From assembly GCF_017571495.1 (NCBI RefSeq), contig NZ_JAGETZ010000006.1, positions 124,001-188,000 of the forward strand: a stretch of DNA of 64,000 nucleotides. Reading direction: 5' to 3'. Shown piece after piece: positions 33,526 to 42,583 of the stretch (position 1 is the first letter of the stretch; the number at the start of each line of letters is the position of its first letter). The DNA comes from Hymenobacter negativus. GTDB lineage: Bacteria; Bacteroidota; Bacteroidia; Cytophagales; Hymenobacteraceae. Under the pieces are notes generated by a model. That model ran no database searches. It saw only the letters and a list, made by a program, of their open reading frames with translations, and was not told where the DNA came from. The translations under genes were made by a program, and so were the position numbers.

Positions 33526-33874
33526 AGTTAGAAAGCTCTGGTGAAAGGCATACCAATGCGCGGTTCATAACGAAGATAAGCAATAGCCAATATTCTCAGC
33601 ATGAAAAATGTTGTTTTTCGTGAATTGTGGAAAACAATTTATTCATATTAACATCGCGCTTCGCGGGCACACCGGTTGCGGAGCAGAAAGCTGCCGGGCC
33701 ATTACGCCAAGATGTCCCGATTGGCTTTTTATACAAGTAGCAGCGGACTAGACGGCACAATCACTTGTGTGCTCTGTATTGGCGAGCTAATATGCCGGTG
33801 GCACTCGTTTTTGCGGCTTTGCGTTGGGGGAGCTTCTTTCCCCCAATTTTGCAATAACATTCCGCGTATTGCCC
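33526..33874. other. divergent intergenic region recQ/kdsD
   Basis: This 349-bp gap between divergent genes holds a possible recQ -7 element (TATCTTCG, 33578-33571), a small hairpin GGGGGAGCTTCTTTCCCCC (33826-33844), and CAATTTTG at 33844-33851, one base from TAnnTTTG and 23 bp before the kdsD ATG. I see no gene in the rest. Confidence 0.5.
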
Positions 33875-34879
33875 ATGCCTGTTTCCATTCCCTTCGAAAA
33901 CCCGTCGGCCACCGCCGTTGATGTGCTGGCCGTTGCCCGGCAGGTATTGTACGAGGAGGCCGCCGCCCTGCACGACGTGGCCACGGCCCTCGCGTCCACG
34001 CCCGACTTTGCCAATTGCGTGCAGGCCATTCTGCAGTTGAAGGGCCGGGTAGTAGTGACGGGCATTGGCAAAAGCGCCCACGTAGCGGGCAAAATCGTGG
34101 CCACCCTCAACAGCACGGGCACGCCGGCCTTGTTTATGCACGCCGCCGATGCCATCCACGGCGACCTGGGCATGATTCAGCCCGAGGATTTCGTCATTGC
34201 CATCAGCAAGAGCGGCGACACGCCCGAAATCAAGGTACTGGTGCCGCTGCTGCGCCGCAAGGGTGTGCCGCTGGCCGCGCTGGTGAGCAACGCCGATTCG
34301 TACTTGGGGCAGCAGGCCACCTATATTCTGCACGCCCCGGTAACCAAGGAGGCCTGCCCCAACAATCTGGCCCCCACCACTAGCACCACGGCGGCCCTGG
34401 CTCTGGGCGACGCGTTGGCCGTGTGCCTGCTCGAAAGCCGCCAGTTCACTGCTGCTGATTTTGCCCGATTGCACCCCGGCGGCACCCTGGGCAAGCGCCT
34501 CTACCTGAAAGTGGGTGACCTTAGCCGCCAGAACCAACGGCCTCAGGTGCTCGAGGATGCGCCCTTGAAGGAGGTGCTGCTGGAAATCTCGGGCAAGCGC
34601 CTTGGCGCTACCGCCGTGCTGGATGCGACGGGCCAGCTGGCTGGCATCATCACCGATGGTGACCTGCGCCGTATGCTGGGCAGCTTCTCAGACCTGGAGC
34701 GACTCACGGCTCGTGACATTCTCACGCCCCGCCCGGCTACCATCGACATCGAGGATTTTGCTGCCGAAGCTCTGGCCCGCATGCAGCAGCGCAACATCAC
34801 GCAGCTAGTCGTGACCCAGGATGGAGCGTTCAATGGCTTTATTCACCTGCACGACTTGCTGCGCGAAGGCTTGGTGTAG
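33875..34879 (+). CDS. kdsD: arabinose-5-phosphate isomerase (KpsF/GutQ/KdsD family)
   Basis: A 334-residue enzyme that converts ribulose-5-phosphate to arabinose-5-phosphate, the first step to Kdo for lipopolysaccharide. The SIS domain shows GRVVVTGIGKSAHVAGKI, MHAADAIHGDLGM and AISKSGDTPEI; HPGGTLGKRLYL closes the catalytic half. A pair of CBS domains follows (ITDGDLRRMLGS at about 265-275 and NITQLVVTQDGAFNGF). The start MPVSIPFEN (33875) is preferred to an upstream in-frame codon at 33824. Confidence 0.95.
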   Translation: MPVSIPFENPSATAVDVLAVARQVLYEEAAALHDVATALASTPDFANCVQAILQLKGRVVVTGIGKSAHVAGKIVATLNSTGTPALFMHAADAIHGDLGMIQPEDFVIAISKSGDTPEIKVLVPLLRRKGVPLAALVSNADSYLGQQATYILHAPVTKEACPNNLAPTTSTTAALALGDALAVCLLESRQFTAADFARLHPGGTLGKRLYLKVGDLSRQNQRPQVLEDAPLKEVLLEISGKRLGATAVLDATGQLAGIITDGDLRRMLGSFSDLERLTARDILTPRPATIDIEDFAAEALARMQQRNITQLVVTQDGAFNGFIHLHDLLREGLV

Positions 34880-34889
34880 GTTTTAGGAC

Positions 34890-35040
34890 AAGCGGGCGGG
34901 CGGGTGTGAGGGCCGGAACGGAGGGATTTGCTCCGTTTTTTAGGTGCAACTTTGCATGCCGTTTAACTTTAAGGTTATTCCGAGGTTTGCGCAGTGATTT
35001 TCCGCCCTCGTACCCGCCTACCCTTTTACCCTCATACCCT
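34890..35040. repeat. G-rich imperfect repeat before the guanylyltransferase gene
   Basis: The minus strand of 35005-35040 has GGGTATGAGGGTAAAAGGGT and continues with two further GGG runs at short spacing. A matching G-rich word (GGGCGGGCGGGTGTGAGGG) occurs on the plus strand at 34893-34911, so the two sides also form an imperfect inverted repeat. A G-quadruplex is possible. Confidence 0.55.
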
Positions 35041-36123
35041 TTGACCAGCACCTATCTCATCGTAATGGCCGGCGGCATTGGCAGCCGGTTCTGGCCCTTT
35101 AGCCGCACGCATCATCCCAAGCAGTTTCACGATGTGCTGGGCGTGGGCCGGTCGATGCTTCAGCTCACCGTGGACCGCTTTGAAGGCATTTGCCCGCTGG
35201 AAAATGTGTTTGTGGTCACCAACCGCGACTATATGGAGTTGGTGCAGGAACACCTGCCGATGCTGCCGCCCGACCAGATTCTGGGCGAACCCATTGGCCG
35301 CAATACGGCACCTTGCATTGCCTACGCCAGCTACCGCATTGCCCAGCGCGACCCCAAGGCTACCATCATTGTAACTCCGGCCGACCACGCCGTGCTGCGC
35401 GACGATGAGTTCCGCCGCCTCATCCGCCAGGCCGTGGATGCTGCCCGCGCCAACGACGTCCTGATTACGCTCGGCATTCAGCCCTCGCGGCCCGATACCG
35501 GCTATGGCTATATCCAGTTTATGGACGAGCAGAGCCTGCCCGGCGGCCAGCTGCACAAGGTGAAAACCTTCACGGAGAAGCCCAACCTGGAGTTGGCCCG
35601 CATGTTTATCGACAGCGGCGACTTCCTGTGGAATTCCGGCCTGTTTGTGTGGCGCGCCGATGTTATTATCAATGCCTTCCACCACTACCTGAGCGATATC
35701 GCCGAGGTGTTTGAAGAAGGGGCCAACCTGCTGGGTACGCCCCAGGAAGAAGAGTTTATTGGCCAGGCCTATTCCCGCTGCCGCAACATCAGCATCGATT
35801 ACGGCGTGATGGAAAAGGCCGATAACGTGTACGTGCTGCCCGCCGATTTCGGCTGGAGCGACGTAGGCACCTGGGACTCGCTGCACCGCATTGGCCGGCA
35901 CGATGAGAACGACAACATGGTGAGCGGCGACGTGCTGCTGTACGATACCACCGGCTGCGTCATCAAAACGCCCGCCGAGCGCCTGGTGGTAGTACAGGGC
36001 CTAGAAGACTACATCGTAGCTGAATACGACAACGTGCTGCTCATCTGCAAGCGTAGTGAAGAGCAGCGCGTGAAGGAGTTTGTGGCCGACGTGAAGGCCA
36101 AGAAAGGCGCTGGGTACAACTAA
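35041..36123 (+). CDS. manC: mannose-1-phosphate guanylyltransferase
   Basis: A 360-residue nucleotidyltransferase that makes GDP-mannose from mannose-1-phosphate and GTP for glycan synthesis. It shows VMAGGIGSRFWPFSR (GTP-binding signature with the catalytic Arg/Lys set), TPADHAV, FTEKPN, NSGLFVWRADV, YGVMEKA and GWSDVGTWDSL. There is no C-terminal isomerase domain, as in single-function enzymes. No ATG precedes the first beta strand; TTG 35041 gives MTSTYLIVMAGGIG, which fits family length. The frame is open back to 34906, but that part is read from a G-rich repeat and is not credible. Confidence 0.92.
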   Translation: MTSTYLIVMAGGIGSRFWPFSRTHHPKQFHDVLGVGRSMLQLTVDRFEGICPLENVFVVTNRDYMELVQEHLPMLPPDQILGEPIGRNTAPCIAYASYRIAQRDPKATIIVTPADHAVLRDDEFRRLIRQAVDAARANDVLITLGIQPSRPDTGYGYIQFMDEQSLPGGQLHKVKTFTEKPNLELARMFIDSGDFLWNSGLFVWRADVIINAFHHYLSDIAEVFEEGANLLGTPQEEEFIGQAYSRCRNISIDYGVMEKADNVYVLPADFGWSDVGTWDSLHRIGRHDENDNMVSGDVLLYDTTGCVIKTPAERLVVVQGLEDYIVAEYDNVLLICKRSEEQRVKEFVADVKAKKGAGYN

Positions 36124-36140
36124 TTTTCAATAAATCAACG

Positions 36141-36662
36141 ATGTTCATGAAGCTCCTAACCGCTTCTTTTGGTGCTGGCATAGGTTTGCTTCTCCTGACT
36201 GGCAGCGCCCCACCGCGGCCAGCCACTCTCTGTCGGGCCGGCGAAACCAGCGTGTTTTCGTTCGTGACCAAAGGCGGTAAAACAGCCTGTCTTTGCGAGG
36301 GCCCCAAGCAGGCGTATCTGGCGTATCGTTTCGGTACGGCCACCCAGGTTGAGTTGCAATACCCGGCCGTGCTGGACCGCAGCAGCTGGAAGAAGTTCAC
36401 GTACGCCTTCTACTTGCGAGGCGGCGGAATTTCCAATGCAGGACTCGACATCAACGAGCTTCGGTTCACCAATGGTGGAGTAAAATACCGGCTCTACCAA
36501 AACTATAGTGCCGAGCAGGAAGAGGATAAAGGTAACGACGTTGGCATTGAGGCAATTGTGAACGGAAAAGCAACTCAAATAGGCGCTAGAGTCGGAACCG
36601 TGAAAGGCAACATCATAGGATTTCGAGATAACACCAAGGTTACCAAAGGCGAGCTTGAATAA
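36141..36662 (+). CDS. secreted hypothetical protein
   Basis: A 173-residue protein starting 17 bp after the guanylyltransferase stop. It has a hydrophobic N-terminal segment (MKLLTASFGAGIGLLLLTG), suited to export; two Cys in the early mature region (TACLCEG) may pair. The rest is mixed strand sequence with no motif I recognise. The composition is slightly less GC-rich than its neighbours. Whether it is cotranscribed with manC cannot be decided; the shared terminator at 36700 favours it. Confidence 0.7.
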   Translation: MFMKLLTASFGAGIGLLLLTGSAPPRPATLCRAGETSVFSFVTKGGKTACLCEGPKQAYLAYRFGTATQVELQYPAVLDRSSWKKFTYAFYLRGGGISNAGLDINELRFTNGGVKYRLYQNYSAEQEEDKGNDVGIEAIVNGKATQIGARVGTVKGNIIGFRDNTKVTKGELE

Positions 36663-36699
36663 GCAGCTATTCGCGTTAACAGAACTTCCAAAAGTAATC

Positions 36700-36752
36700 A
36701 AAGCAGAAGCCCAACCGACCCATTATCAATGGGCTGGTTGGGCTTCTGCTTT
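36700..36752. terminator. bidirectional terminator
   Basis: AAAGCAGAAGCCCAACC pairs with GGTTGGGCTTCTGCTTT; the inner part ACCCATTATCAATGGG also folds. It serves the secreted-protein gene and the convergent rlmB gene. Confidence 0.9.
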
Positions 36753-36767
36753 GGTATTAATTTGAAT

Positions 36768-37823
36768 TTATTCTGCGCTCACCCGCTGACGGGCCACCTC
36801 AAACAGCATGATGCCAGCGGCTACGCCCACATTCAGGCTTTGAATCTGGCCGGTCATGGGCACTTTGAGCTTCACATCGGCCAGGTTTAGGAGGTCGGGC
36901 GAGATGCCGTCTTCCTCCGAGCCCATAAGCACGGCCACCGGACCGCTGAAATCAATTTCGGCTGAACCCACAGCTTCTTCCGCTTTTTCAGTACAGGCTA
37001 CTACCATGATGCCCGACTGCTGGAGGAAGCGGATGGTTTCGTGCAGGCTGACCTCGCGGCACACCGGCAGGATGTTGAGCGCGCCGGCCGAGGTTTTCAA
37101 GGCGTCGCCGTTGATTTGGGCAGCACCACGGCTGGGCACCACAATGGCTTGCACGCCCAAGCATTCGGCCGTGCGGGCGATAGCGCCGAAGTTGCGCACA
37201 TCGGTAATACGGTCGAGGAGCAGTAGGAAGGGCACTTTGCCTTCCTCAAACAGGCCCGACACGATGTTATCGAGCGGCGCGTAATCAATGGGCGAAACAA
37301 AGGCAACTGCGCCTTGGTGGTTCTTGCGCGTCAGGTTGTCGAGCTTCTCCACCGGCACCATCTGCACCTGGATGCCGGCTTCGCGAGCGGCCGTAGAGAT
37401 GTCCGTGACGAGGCTGTTTTTGGTGCCGCGCAGCAGGAATATTTTCTCCAGCGTGCGGCCCGCGCTCAATGCCTCTAGAATAGGGCGCAGGCCAAACAGC
37501 ATGTCGATGCTGGAAGCCTGGGCCGGGCGGTTTTCGTAGCGGGGCCGGTCGGAGCCGCCTTCGCGCTCACGGTAGGGCGGGCGGCTTTCACCGCGCTCGG
37601 GGCGCGGGCCACGGCCTGCAGGCGCGTCGTCCTGGTTGTCGGAGCCACCACGGCCACGGGGGCGGGCGGGGCGGTCGTCAAACTCGCTGCCGCCACGGTC
37701 GGGGCGGAACTGTTTGGGCGTGACGGGGCGATTGGCGCCGTCATAGAAGCGGCGGCCGGCTACCGGGCGGGCAGGTCGCTGGGGACGTTCGGGCCGGTCA
37801 GGGCGGTCGTTGGGGTTCTCCAT
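36768..37823 (-). CDS. rlmB: 23S rRNA (guanosine-2'-O-)-methyltransferase RlmB/TrmH family
   Basis: A 351-residue SpoU-type methyltransferase. The first 100 residues are a disordered Arg/Gly/Asp/Pro-rich extension (PERPQRPARP, PARPRGRGGS), not present in E. coli RlmB. The catalytic part starts near IDMLFGLRPILEAL and holds the three SPOUT knot motifs: NFGAIARTAECLG, VAVLMGSEEDGIS and PMTGQIQSLNVGVAAGI. It should methylate a 23S rRNA guanosine using S-adenosylmethionine. Its first 64 bp overlap, in another frame, the end of the GWxTD gene. Confidence 0.93.
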   Translation of the reverse strand: MENPNDRPDRPERPQRPARPVAGRRFYDGANRPVTPKQFRPDRGGSEFDDRPARPRGRGGSDNQDDAPAGRGPRPERGESRPPYREREGGSDRPRYENRPAQASSIDMLFGLRPILEALSAGRTLEKIFLLRGTKNSLVTDISTAAREAGIQVQMVPVEKLDNLTRKNHQGAVAFVSPIDYAPLDNIVSGLFEEGKVPFLLLLDRITDVRNFGAIARTAECLGVQAIVVPSRGAAQINGDALKTSAGALNILPVCREVSLHETIRFLQQSGIMVVACTEKAEEAVGSAEIDFSGPVAVLMGSEEDGISPDLLNLADVKLKVPMTGQIQSLNVGVAAGIMLFEVARQRVSAE

Positions 37824-39031
37824 TTTTCAACGGCGGCATACCAGAGCATTTCGTACTCGGGCCGGCGCACCAATTCGTAGTAATCAGGGGCAAAGGTACT
37901 CGGCCGGGGCCGGAAGGTGTAGGTAATGGGGCCGCCATCAATTCCTCCATCAGGATAAAACCATCGTTCTTCCCCACTAAACAGCCGCCGGACGCTGGGT
38001 GGCGGCCCCAGCACTACGTACAATAGTCCTTTATCGGTAAGCCAGCCAGCCTTGTGAGCGGCAAAGAGGCGGTTGGCAGTTGTGACGCGGCCGTAGTAGC
38101 GCCGAATGAGGTCTTTGCCCAGGCGCTGGTTGCCTTGGGCAATGTCGAGCCAGAACCTATCCACGGCCCGCTTGTGGTCACGGGTGTTGGTAATGCGCTT
38201 GCGCTCCTCGCTGGTGGTGATGTAGCGCAGTGGCTCAATTAGTTCCGATGCAGTGGTGAGGGCGGGGTAGGCATTGTCGGCCACCAGTACGGCCAGCGTG
38301 CGCAAGGGCATGCCGCCCGTGCCGCCCACGCGCAGAGCATACAAGCCCGCTTCGCGCAGACGCAACGGCTCGCCGGGCTGGGTAGTGGCTGAGTCGAGTA
38401 GGGGCAGGGTGCGCGGGCCAGCGGGCATAGCGGCCGGATTGGTCATGGGGGGCAGGGCAGGAGTGGGCGTCACGGCGTAGCGCTTCCAGCGCACGGGCTG
38501 CATCAGGCCGAAGCTTTCCACGCCAAAGGCTTCATTGGCCTGCACATAGCGCCGCAGCAGGGGTTGCCCGGTCGAATCGGTGAGCACGAACGGGCGGGCG
38601 AGTACGGCCTCGGTCAGGCGCAGCCAAGTGGTAGTGCTGGGTTCCTGGTAGTCGTCTTTAGCGTCGGCAGGGGCGGTGGTGAGCTGCAAAATGGCCCCGG
38701 CTGGCACGCGGGCAGTGGCAATGCAAAAACTCAGGCGCATGTCGCCACCCGCCACAGGGCGCGGGTGCTGCTGGCGGCGCGGAATGCTGTCCTGCCACAG
38801 CGGCATTTTGGCTTCGTAGCTGGGCCAGGCGGTGAGGCGCAGCGTGTGGCCCGGTCCCAAGCGGGCAGGTGACGGCAAGCGCAGGTAGAGGCGCAGGCTG
38901 TCGCCCTCGCGGCGGGTGTCCACCTCCAAGTGCGGGCCGTCGCGGTAAAGGCCGGCGAAGTCGGGGCGCGGGGCCAGCGGGGCGAAGGCCATGAGCACAA
39001 AAACGACTAATAGAAGCGAACGAACCTGCAT
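37760..39031 (-). CDS. GWxTD domain-containing protein
   Basis: A 423-residue protein with a weak signal segment (MQVRSLLLVVFVLMAFAPLA). The C-terminal 120 residues form a GWxTD domain: RFWLDIAQGNQRLGKDLIRR, then AGWLTDKGLLYVVLGPPPSV and ERWFYPDGG. The domain is common in Bacteroidota and Acidobacteria, with unknown function. The first 280 residues probably form beta-sandwich segments. The last 64 bp are shared with the rlmB start, so the C-terminal 20 residues are constrained by two frames. Confidence 0.88.
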   Translation of the reverse strand: MQVRSLLLVVFVLMAFAPLAPRPDFAGLYRDGPHLEVDTRREGDSLRLYLRLPSPARLGPGHTLRLTAWPSYEAKMPLWQDSIPRRQQHPRPVAGGDMRLSFCIATARVPAGAILQLTTAPADAKDDYQEPSTTTWLRLTEAVLARPFVLTDSTGQPLLRRYVQANEAFGVESFGLMQPVRWKRYAVTPTPALPPMTNPAAMPAGPRTLPLLDSATTQPGEPLRLREAGLYALRVGGTGGMPLRTLAVLVADNAYPALTTASELIEPLRYITTSEERKRITNTRDHKRAVDRFWLDIAQGNQRLGKDLIRRYYGRVTTANRLFAAHKAGWLTDKGLLYVVLGPPPSVRRLFSGEERWFYPDGGIDGGPITYTFRPRPSTFAPDYYELVRRPEYEMLWYAAVEKWRTPTTALTGPNVPSDLPAR

Positions 39032-39379
39032 AGATTAAAGCTACGGGAAAACAGATAGGAAGGCTAATGAAAGCCAAACGGTGACGGCCCGCAACCAGTC
39101 AGGCTATCCTCAGCTGATGGCAACTGTGGCCCGCAACTGCCAATAGCCGAGGGTTCCTAATCAAGTCGCAGCCCGAAAGTAGCCGCGTCACCAAGTGTCA
39201 ATGGCAGTTACAGCTCTCAACTGGCAATGGAACCTACTGTCCGGGTAGTTGAGCGTCTCGGCTGCCATTGGCACCACTTGCCTAAGGTCATTGAGAAGCT
39301 CAGCCGCTTTCTAAACGAAAAGGCCGGTCCGCACATTGCGAACCGGCCTTTTGCTGGTTGAAAATCACCCAATTATTTC
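39032..39379. other. intergenic region with scattered TGGCAATGG-type words
   Basis: A 348-bp gap between two minus-strand genes. Related words GCAACTGCCAAT, ATGGCAGTT, AACTGGCAATGG and CTGCCATTGGC recur at 39120-39275 in both orientations and may be a decayed palindromic element. A terminator lies at 39318-39352. No gene is seen. Confidence 0.4.
39318..39352 (-). terminator. terminator of the DUF2723 gene
   Basis: AAAAGGCCGGT pairs with ACCGGCCTTTT; it is 28 bp beyond the stop on the minus strand. Confidence 0.8.
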
Positions 39380-42300
39380 CTAGCGTGGGTAGTACTGGCT
39401 CATCAGGGTATAAGCCTTCTGGCTGCGGGCCGTGTCACCGGCCAGCTCGGCGGCGCGGTATACGCTTTGCAGGCCCAGCAAATAGCCGCGCATATCGTCC
39501 TCGAAGAGGCTGCCATCGGGCTTGGTGCTGTAGTAGGCCAGCATCTGCTCCGAGCGCTGCGTCATGGTATCGAGCAGTTGGTCGGCTTTCTTCTTCTCGC
39601 CGCCGGCTACCAAAGCGGGCACCAGCTGCGGCGAGTAGTAGTCGTAGGGAATGGCAGCATCTGGCATTAGCTCCAAACACTTGTTGGCTATTTCCTTGGC
39701 TTTGGCTACGTTGCCGGCGGCCATGTAGGCATTGGCTAAGCGGGCAAACTTGTCGCGGTAGTTGGCCGGGAAACGCAGGTTGTTTTCGTCGTAGAAAATG
39801 TGCGGGTTTTGCAGGCCGCGGTAGCTGAAGTCCTTCAGCAAACGCTGCTCGGTGAGTGCTTTTTCCACGTAACCTTCGTCGCCACTACGCGGGTCGTAGT
39901 TCGAGTCTTTCAGGGGCAGCAGGCGGTAGGCCATGCCCTCCAGCTGGAAGTAGGGCTGCAGGTTCATGTAGTCGGAAGGCGCCACGGTGCTGCTGAAGTA
40001 GATGGGCCGCTTCCAGTTGTTGGTCGCAATCATGTCCAGAATCACCAGGTTTTTCTTCTCGATGGCGCGCTTGCCCATGCTCCACTCCATCTTGCTTACC
40101 AGCTGCTTTTCCCGGTCTTTGGGAATGATGTTCAGGTTTTTCACGGCCACAGTATCAATCGGCAGGAAGAAGTTGGGGGTCGGGAAGCTCATCATGCTCG
40201 GGCCGCCTTCCTGGTACTGTACCTGCAGCAGCGGGTTGTTGTCCTTCACCAGCGCGATGAACTCCTTGAGGTTCACGCTCGGTACAGCCGGGTTGGCGGC
40301 GAAGGGCAGCATGTCATTGGTACCTTGGGCATAGGCCTCGGCAGGCATCGAGATGGGGAAGCCCTCCGAGAGGTAGGAGCGGCGCTTCATCTGGGCGATG
40401 TACCAGTCGGTATTCAGGTACGAGAGCACGGCCACGCGCACATCGGTTCGCACGCCTTCCACCTCCTGCGCGTACCAGAGCGGGAAGGTGTCGTTGTCGC
40501 CGTTGGTGAACAGAATGGCGTTTTTCTCGCAGCTATTGAGCAGGTTCTTGGCCGAGTCCACCGAGTTGTAGCGGTCAGAGCGGTTGTGGTCGTCCCAGCC
40601 CTGGGCCACCATAATGCCCGGCACCAGCAGACCGGCCAGCAAGGCCACCCCGGCGCGCACGCCGTCGGCTTTCACCACCTTGCCCAGCAGCTCGGCCACG
40701 CCCAGCACGCCCAGGCCTATCCAAATGGCAAAGGCGAAAGTGGCCCCCGTGAAGGTGTAGTCGCGCTCGCGCGGCTCGCGTGGCGGCTGGTTGAGGTAGA
40801 GCACAATGGCTAGGCCTGTCATCAGGAAGAGTAGGCCGGTCACCCAGGCGTCCTTGCTGTTGCGGCGGCTCTGAAAAAACAGGCCGATGAGACCCAGAAT
40901 AAGCGGCAGTGCCAGGAAGTTGTTGTGCGCCGGGCTATCGCCGATGCGGGGCGGCAGCGTGCCTTTGCCGGGGCTAAACGGTGTCACCACGCCCGCCTGC
41001 TGAATGTCGGACTCCCGGCCCACGTAGTTCCACATGAAGTAGCGCCAGAACATGTGGCCCATCTGGTAGCGGAACAGGAAGCCCAGATTCTGGCCCATGG
41101 TGGGCTTCACGCCGTCCTGAATGTCGACCCATTTCTTGTAGTTGGCAATCTGGTCGGGCTCGTAGCTGTAGATGCGGGGCAGTAGCATTTTGTCCTCGTC
41201 GCGGTACACGGGCTCCTGCTGACGCGGCAGAATCTCCTTGTAGGTGCCGGTCTTCAGGTCGCGGGCGTAGCGTGGGGCACCCTGGGCGTAGTCCACCGGC
41301 TGGGCGTTGAACTGCGGGCCGTAGAGCAGCGGGCGCGAGCCGTACTGCTCCCGCTTGAGGTAGCTCACAAAGCTCAGCACATCCTCCGGGTCGTTCTCGT
41401 TGATGGTGGGCTGGAAGGAGCTGCGAATGGGTACAATCAGGTACGAGGAGTAGCCAATCAGGATGAACACGAAGCACAGCATGGCTGTGTTCAGCAGCTG
41501 GCTGCGGCGCTGGAACGACATCCGGAAACCGAACCAAATCAGCCCCACAAAAACAATCAGGAAAATAAACAGGCCCGAGTTGAAGGGTAATCCGATGGTG
41601 TTAATAAAGAACACCTCGAAGTTGCCGGCCAGCGTGGGCAGGCCTGGGATGATGCCTACCAGGATGGAGCCTACGATAATCATGCTCACCACCAGTACGA
41701 TAATGCCGCCTTTCATCGTTGGGTTGGCTGTGCGGCGGTAGTAGTAGGTGAAGCCCAGGGCGGGCAGCGTGAGTAGGTTTAGCAAGTGCACCCCGATGCT
41801 GAGACCGATAACGTAGGCAATCAATACCAGCCATTTATCCGAGTCGGGCTCACTGGCGCGAGCTTCCCACTTCAGCATTATCCAAACCACGGCCGCAGTG
41901 CACAGCGCCGACATGGCGTACACCTCGCCCTCCACGGCATTGAACCAGAACGAATCGGAGAAGGCAAACGCCAGCGCCCCCACCACGCCCGCACTCAGAA
42001 TGAGCAAGGTCTGAGCACCCGTCGGCTCAATGGCTTCGGCAGCCAGCGAGTACTCATTGGCCTCGCCGCGCAGCACCAGCTTGCGGGCCATGCGCGTGAT
42101 AATCCAGAACAGGAACAGAACGGTAAAGGCGCTGCTCAAACCCGACAGGGCGTTTATAAGCACGGCCACCTTCGTCACGTCGCCAAACGAGAACAGCGAA
42201 AACAAGCGGCCCAGCAGCAGAAACGTGGGTGCCCCCGGAGGGTGCGGCACCAGCAGCTTGTAGGAGCAGGCAATGAACTCGCCGCAGTCCCAGAACGAGG

Positions 42301-42391
42301 CCGTGGGTTCCAGGGTGAGCAGGTAGGTAGCGGCGGCAATGGCAAACACCAGCCAGCCGACGAGGTTGTTCAGACTTTTAAAGGAACGCAT
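39380..42391 (-). CDS. DUF2723 family membrane protein
   Basis: A 1003-residue integral membrane protein. The first 200 residues hold LTLEPTASFWDCGEFIACSY and HPPGAPTFLLLGRLFSLF, the hallmark of DUF2723, which is thought to be a GT-C-type glycosyltransferase fold related to protein O-mannosyltransferases. About twelve membrane helices follow to residue 600 and then a soluble C-terminal part with TPR-like helices (LANAYMAAGNVAKAKEIANK). A role in protein or lipid glycosylation is an inference. ATG 42391 is chosen over 42421. A TACTTTTG element (42480-42473) precedes it. Confidence 0.9.
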   Translation of the reverse strand: MRSFKSLNNLVGWLVFAIAAATYLLTLEPTASFWDCGEFIACSYKLLVPHPPGAPTFLLLGRLFSLFSFGDVTKVAVLINALSGLSSAFTVLFLFWIITRMARKLVLRGEANEYSLAAEAIEPTGAQTLLILSAGVVGALAFAFSDSFWFNAVEGEVYAMSALCTAAVVWIMLKWEARASEPDSDKWLVLIAYVIGLSIGVHLLNLLTLPALGFTYYYRRTANPTMKGGIIVLVVSMIIVGSILVGIIPGLPTLAGNFEVFFINTIGLPFNSGLFIFLIVFVGLIWFGFRMSFQRRSQLLNTAMLCFVFILIGYSSYLIVPIRSSFQPTINENDPEDVLSFVSYLKREQYGSRPLLYGPQFNAQPVDYAQGAPRYARDLKTGTYKEILPRQQEPVYRDEDKMLLPRIYSYEPDQIANYKKWVDIQDGVKPTMGQNLGFLFRYQMGHMFWRYFMWNYVGRESDIQQAGVVTPFSPGKGTLPPRIGDSPAHNNFLALPLILGLIGLFFQSRRNSKDAWVTGLLFLMTGLAIVLYLNQPPREPRERDYTFTGATFAFAIWIGLGVLGVAELLGKVVKADGVRAGVALLAGLLVPGIMVAQGWDDHNRSDRYNSVDSAKNLLNSCEKNAILFTNGDNDTFPLWYAQEVEGVRTDVRVAVLSYLNTDWYIAQMKRRSYLSEGFPISMPAEAYAQGTNDMLPFAANPAVPSVNLKEFIALVKDNNPLLQVQYQEGGPSMMSFPTPNFFLPIDTVAVKNLNIIPKDREKQLVSKMEWSMGKRAIEKKNLVILDMIATNNWKRPIYFSSTVAPSDYMNLQPYFQLEGMAYRLLPLKDSNYDPRSGDEGYVEKALTEQRLLKDFSYRGLQNPHIFYDENNLRFPANYRDKFARLANAYMAAGNVAKAKEIANKCLELMPDAAIPYDYYSPQLVPALVAGGEKKKADQLLDTMTQRSEQMLAYYSTKPDGSLFEDDMRGYLLGLQSVYRAAELAGDTARSQKAYTLMSQYYPR

Positions 42392-42472
42392 AGAAACGGG
42401 TGAGACACGAGGGCCCAGCAAGCGCCAACAAAACGCATTGCCGGAAAAAGCAACAACTACTCAGTGAAAAGG

Positions 42473-42480
42473 CAAAAGTA
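42473..42480 (-). promoter_or_regulatory. -7 element of the DUF2723 gene
   Basis: TACTTTTG fits TAnnTTTG exactly, 81 bp upstream of the ATG. No clear -33 TTTG is seen. Confidence 0.45.
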
Positions 42481-42533
42481 GGCAATGCACCGTTGCACTG
42501 ACGCTTGCTGCAAACCAATTCAGGCTAGAAACA

Positions 42534-42560
42534 CAAAAAGCAGCCCGAGGCTGCTTTTTG
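42534..42560 (-). terminator. terminator of the cupredoxin gene
   Basis: CAAAAAGCAGCC pairs with GGCTGCTTTTTG around CGA, 23 bp after the stop. Confidence 0.85.
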
Positions 42561-42583
42561 GTCAATCACAAAAATAGGTTAGC

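Noticed and set aside
39800..40813. 337-codon plus-strand frame opposite the DUF2723 gene
   Set aside because: Shadow frame inside a well-recognised gene.
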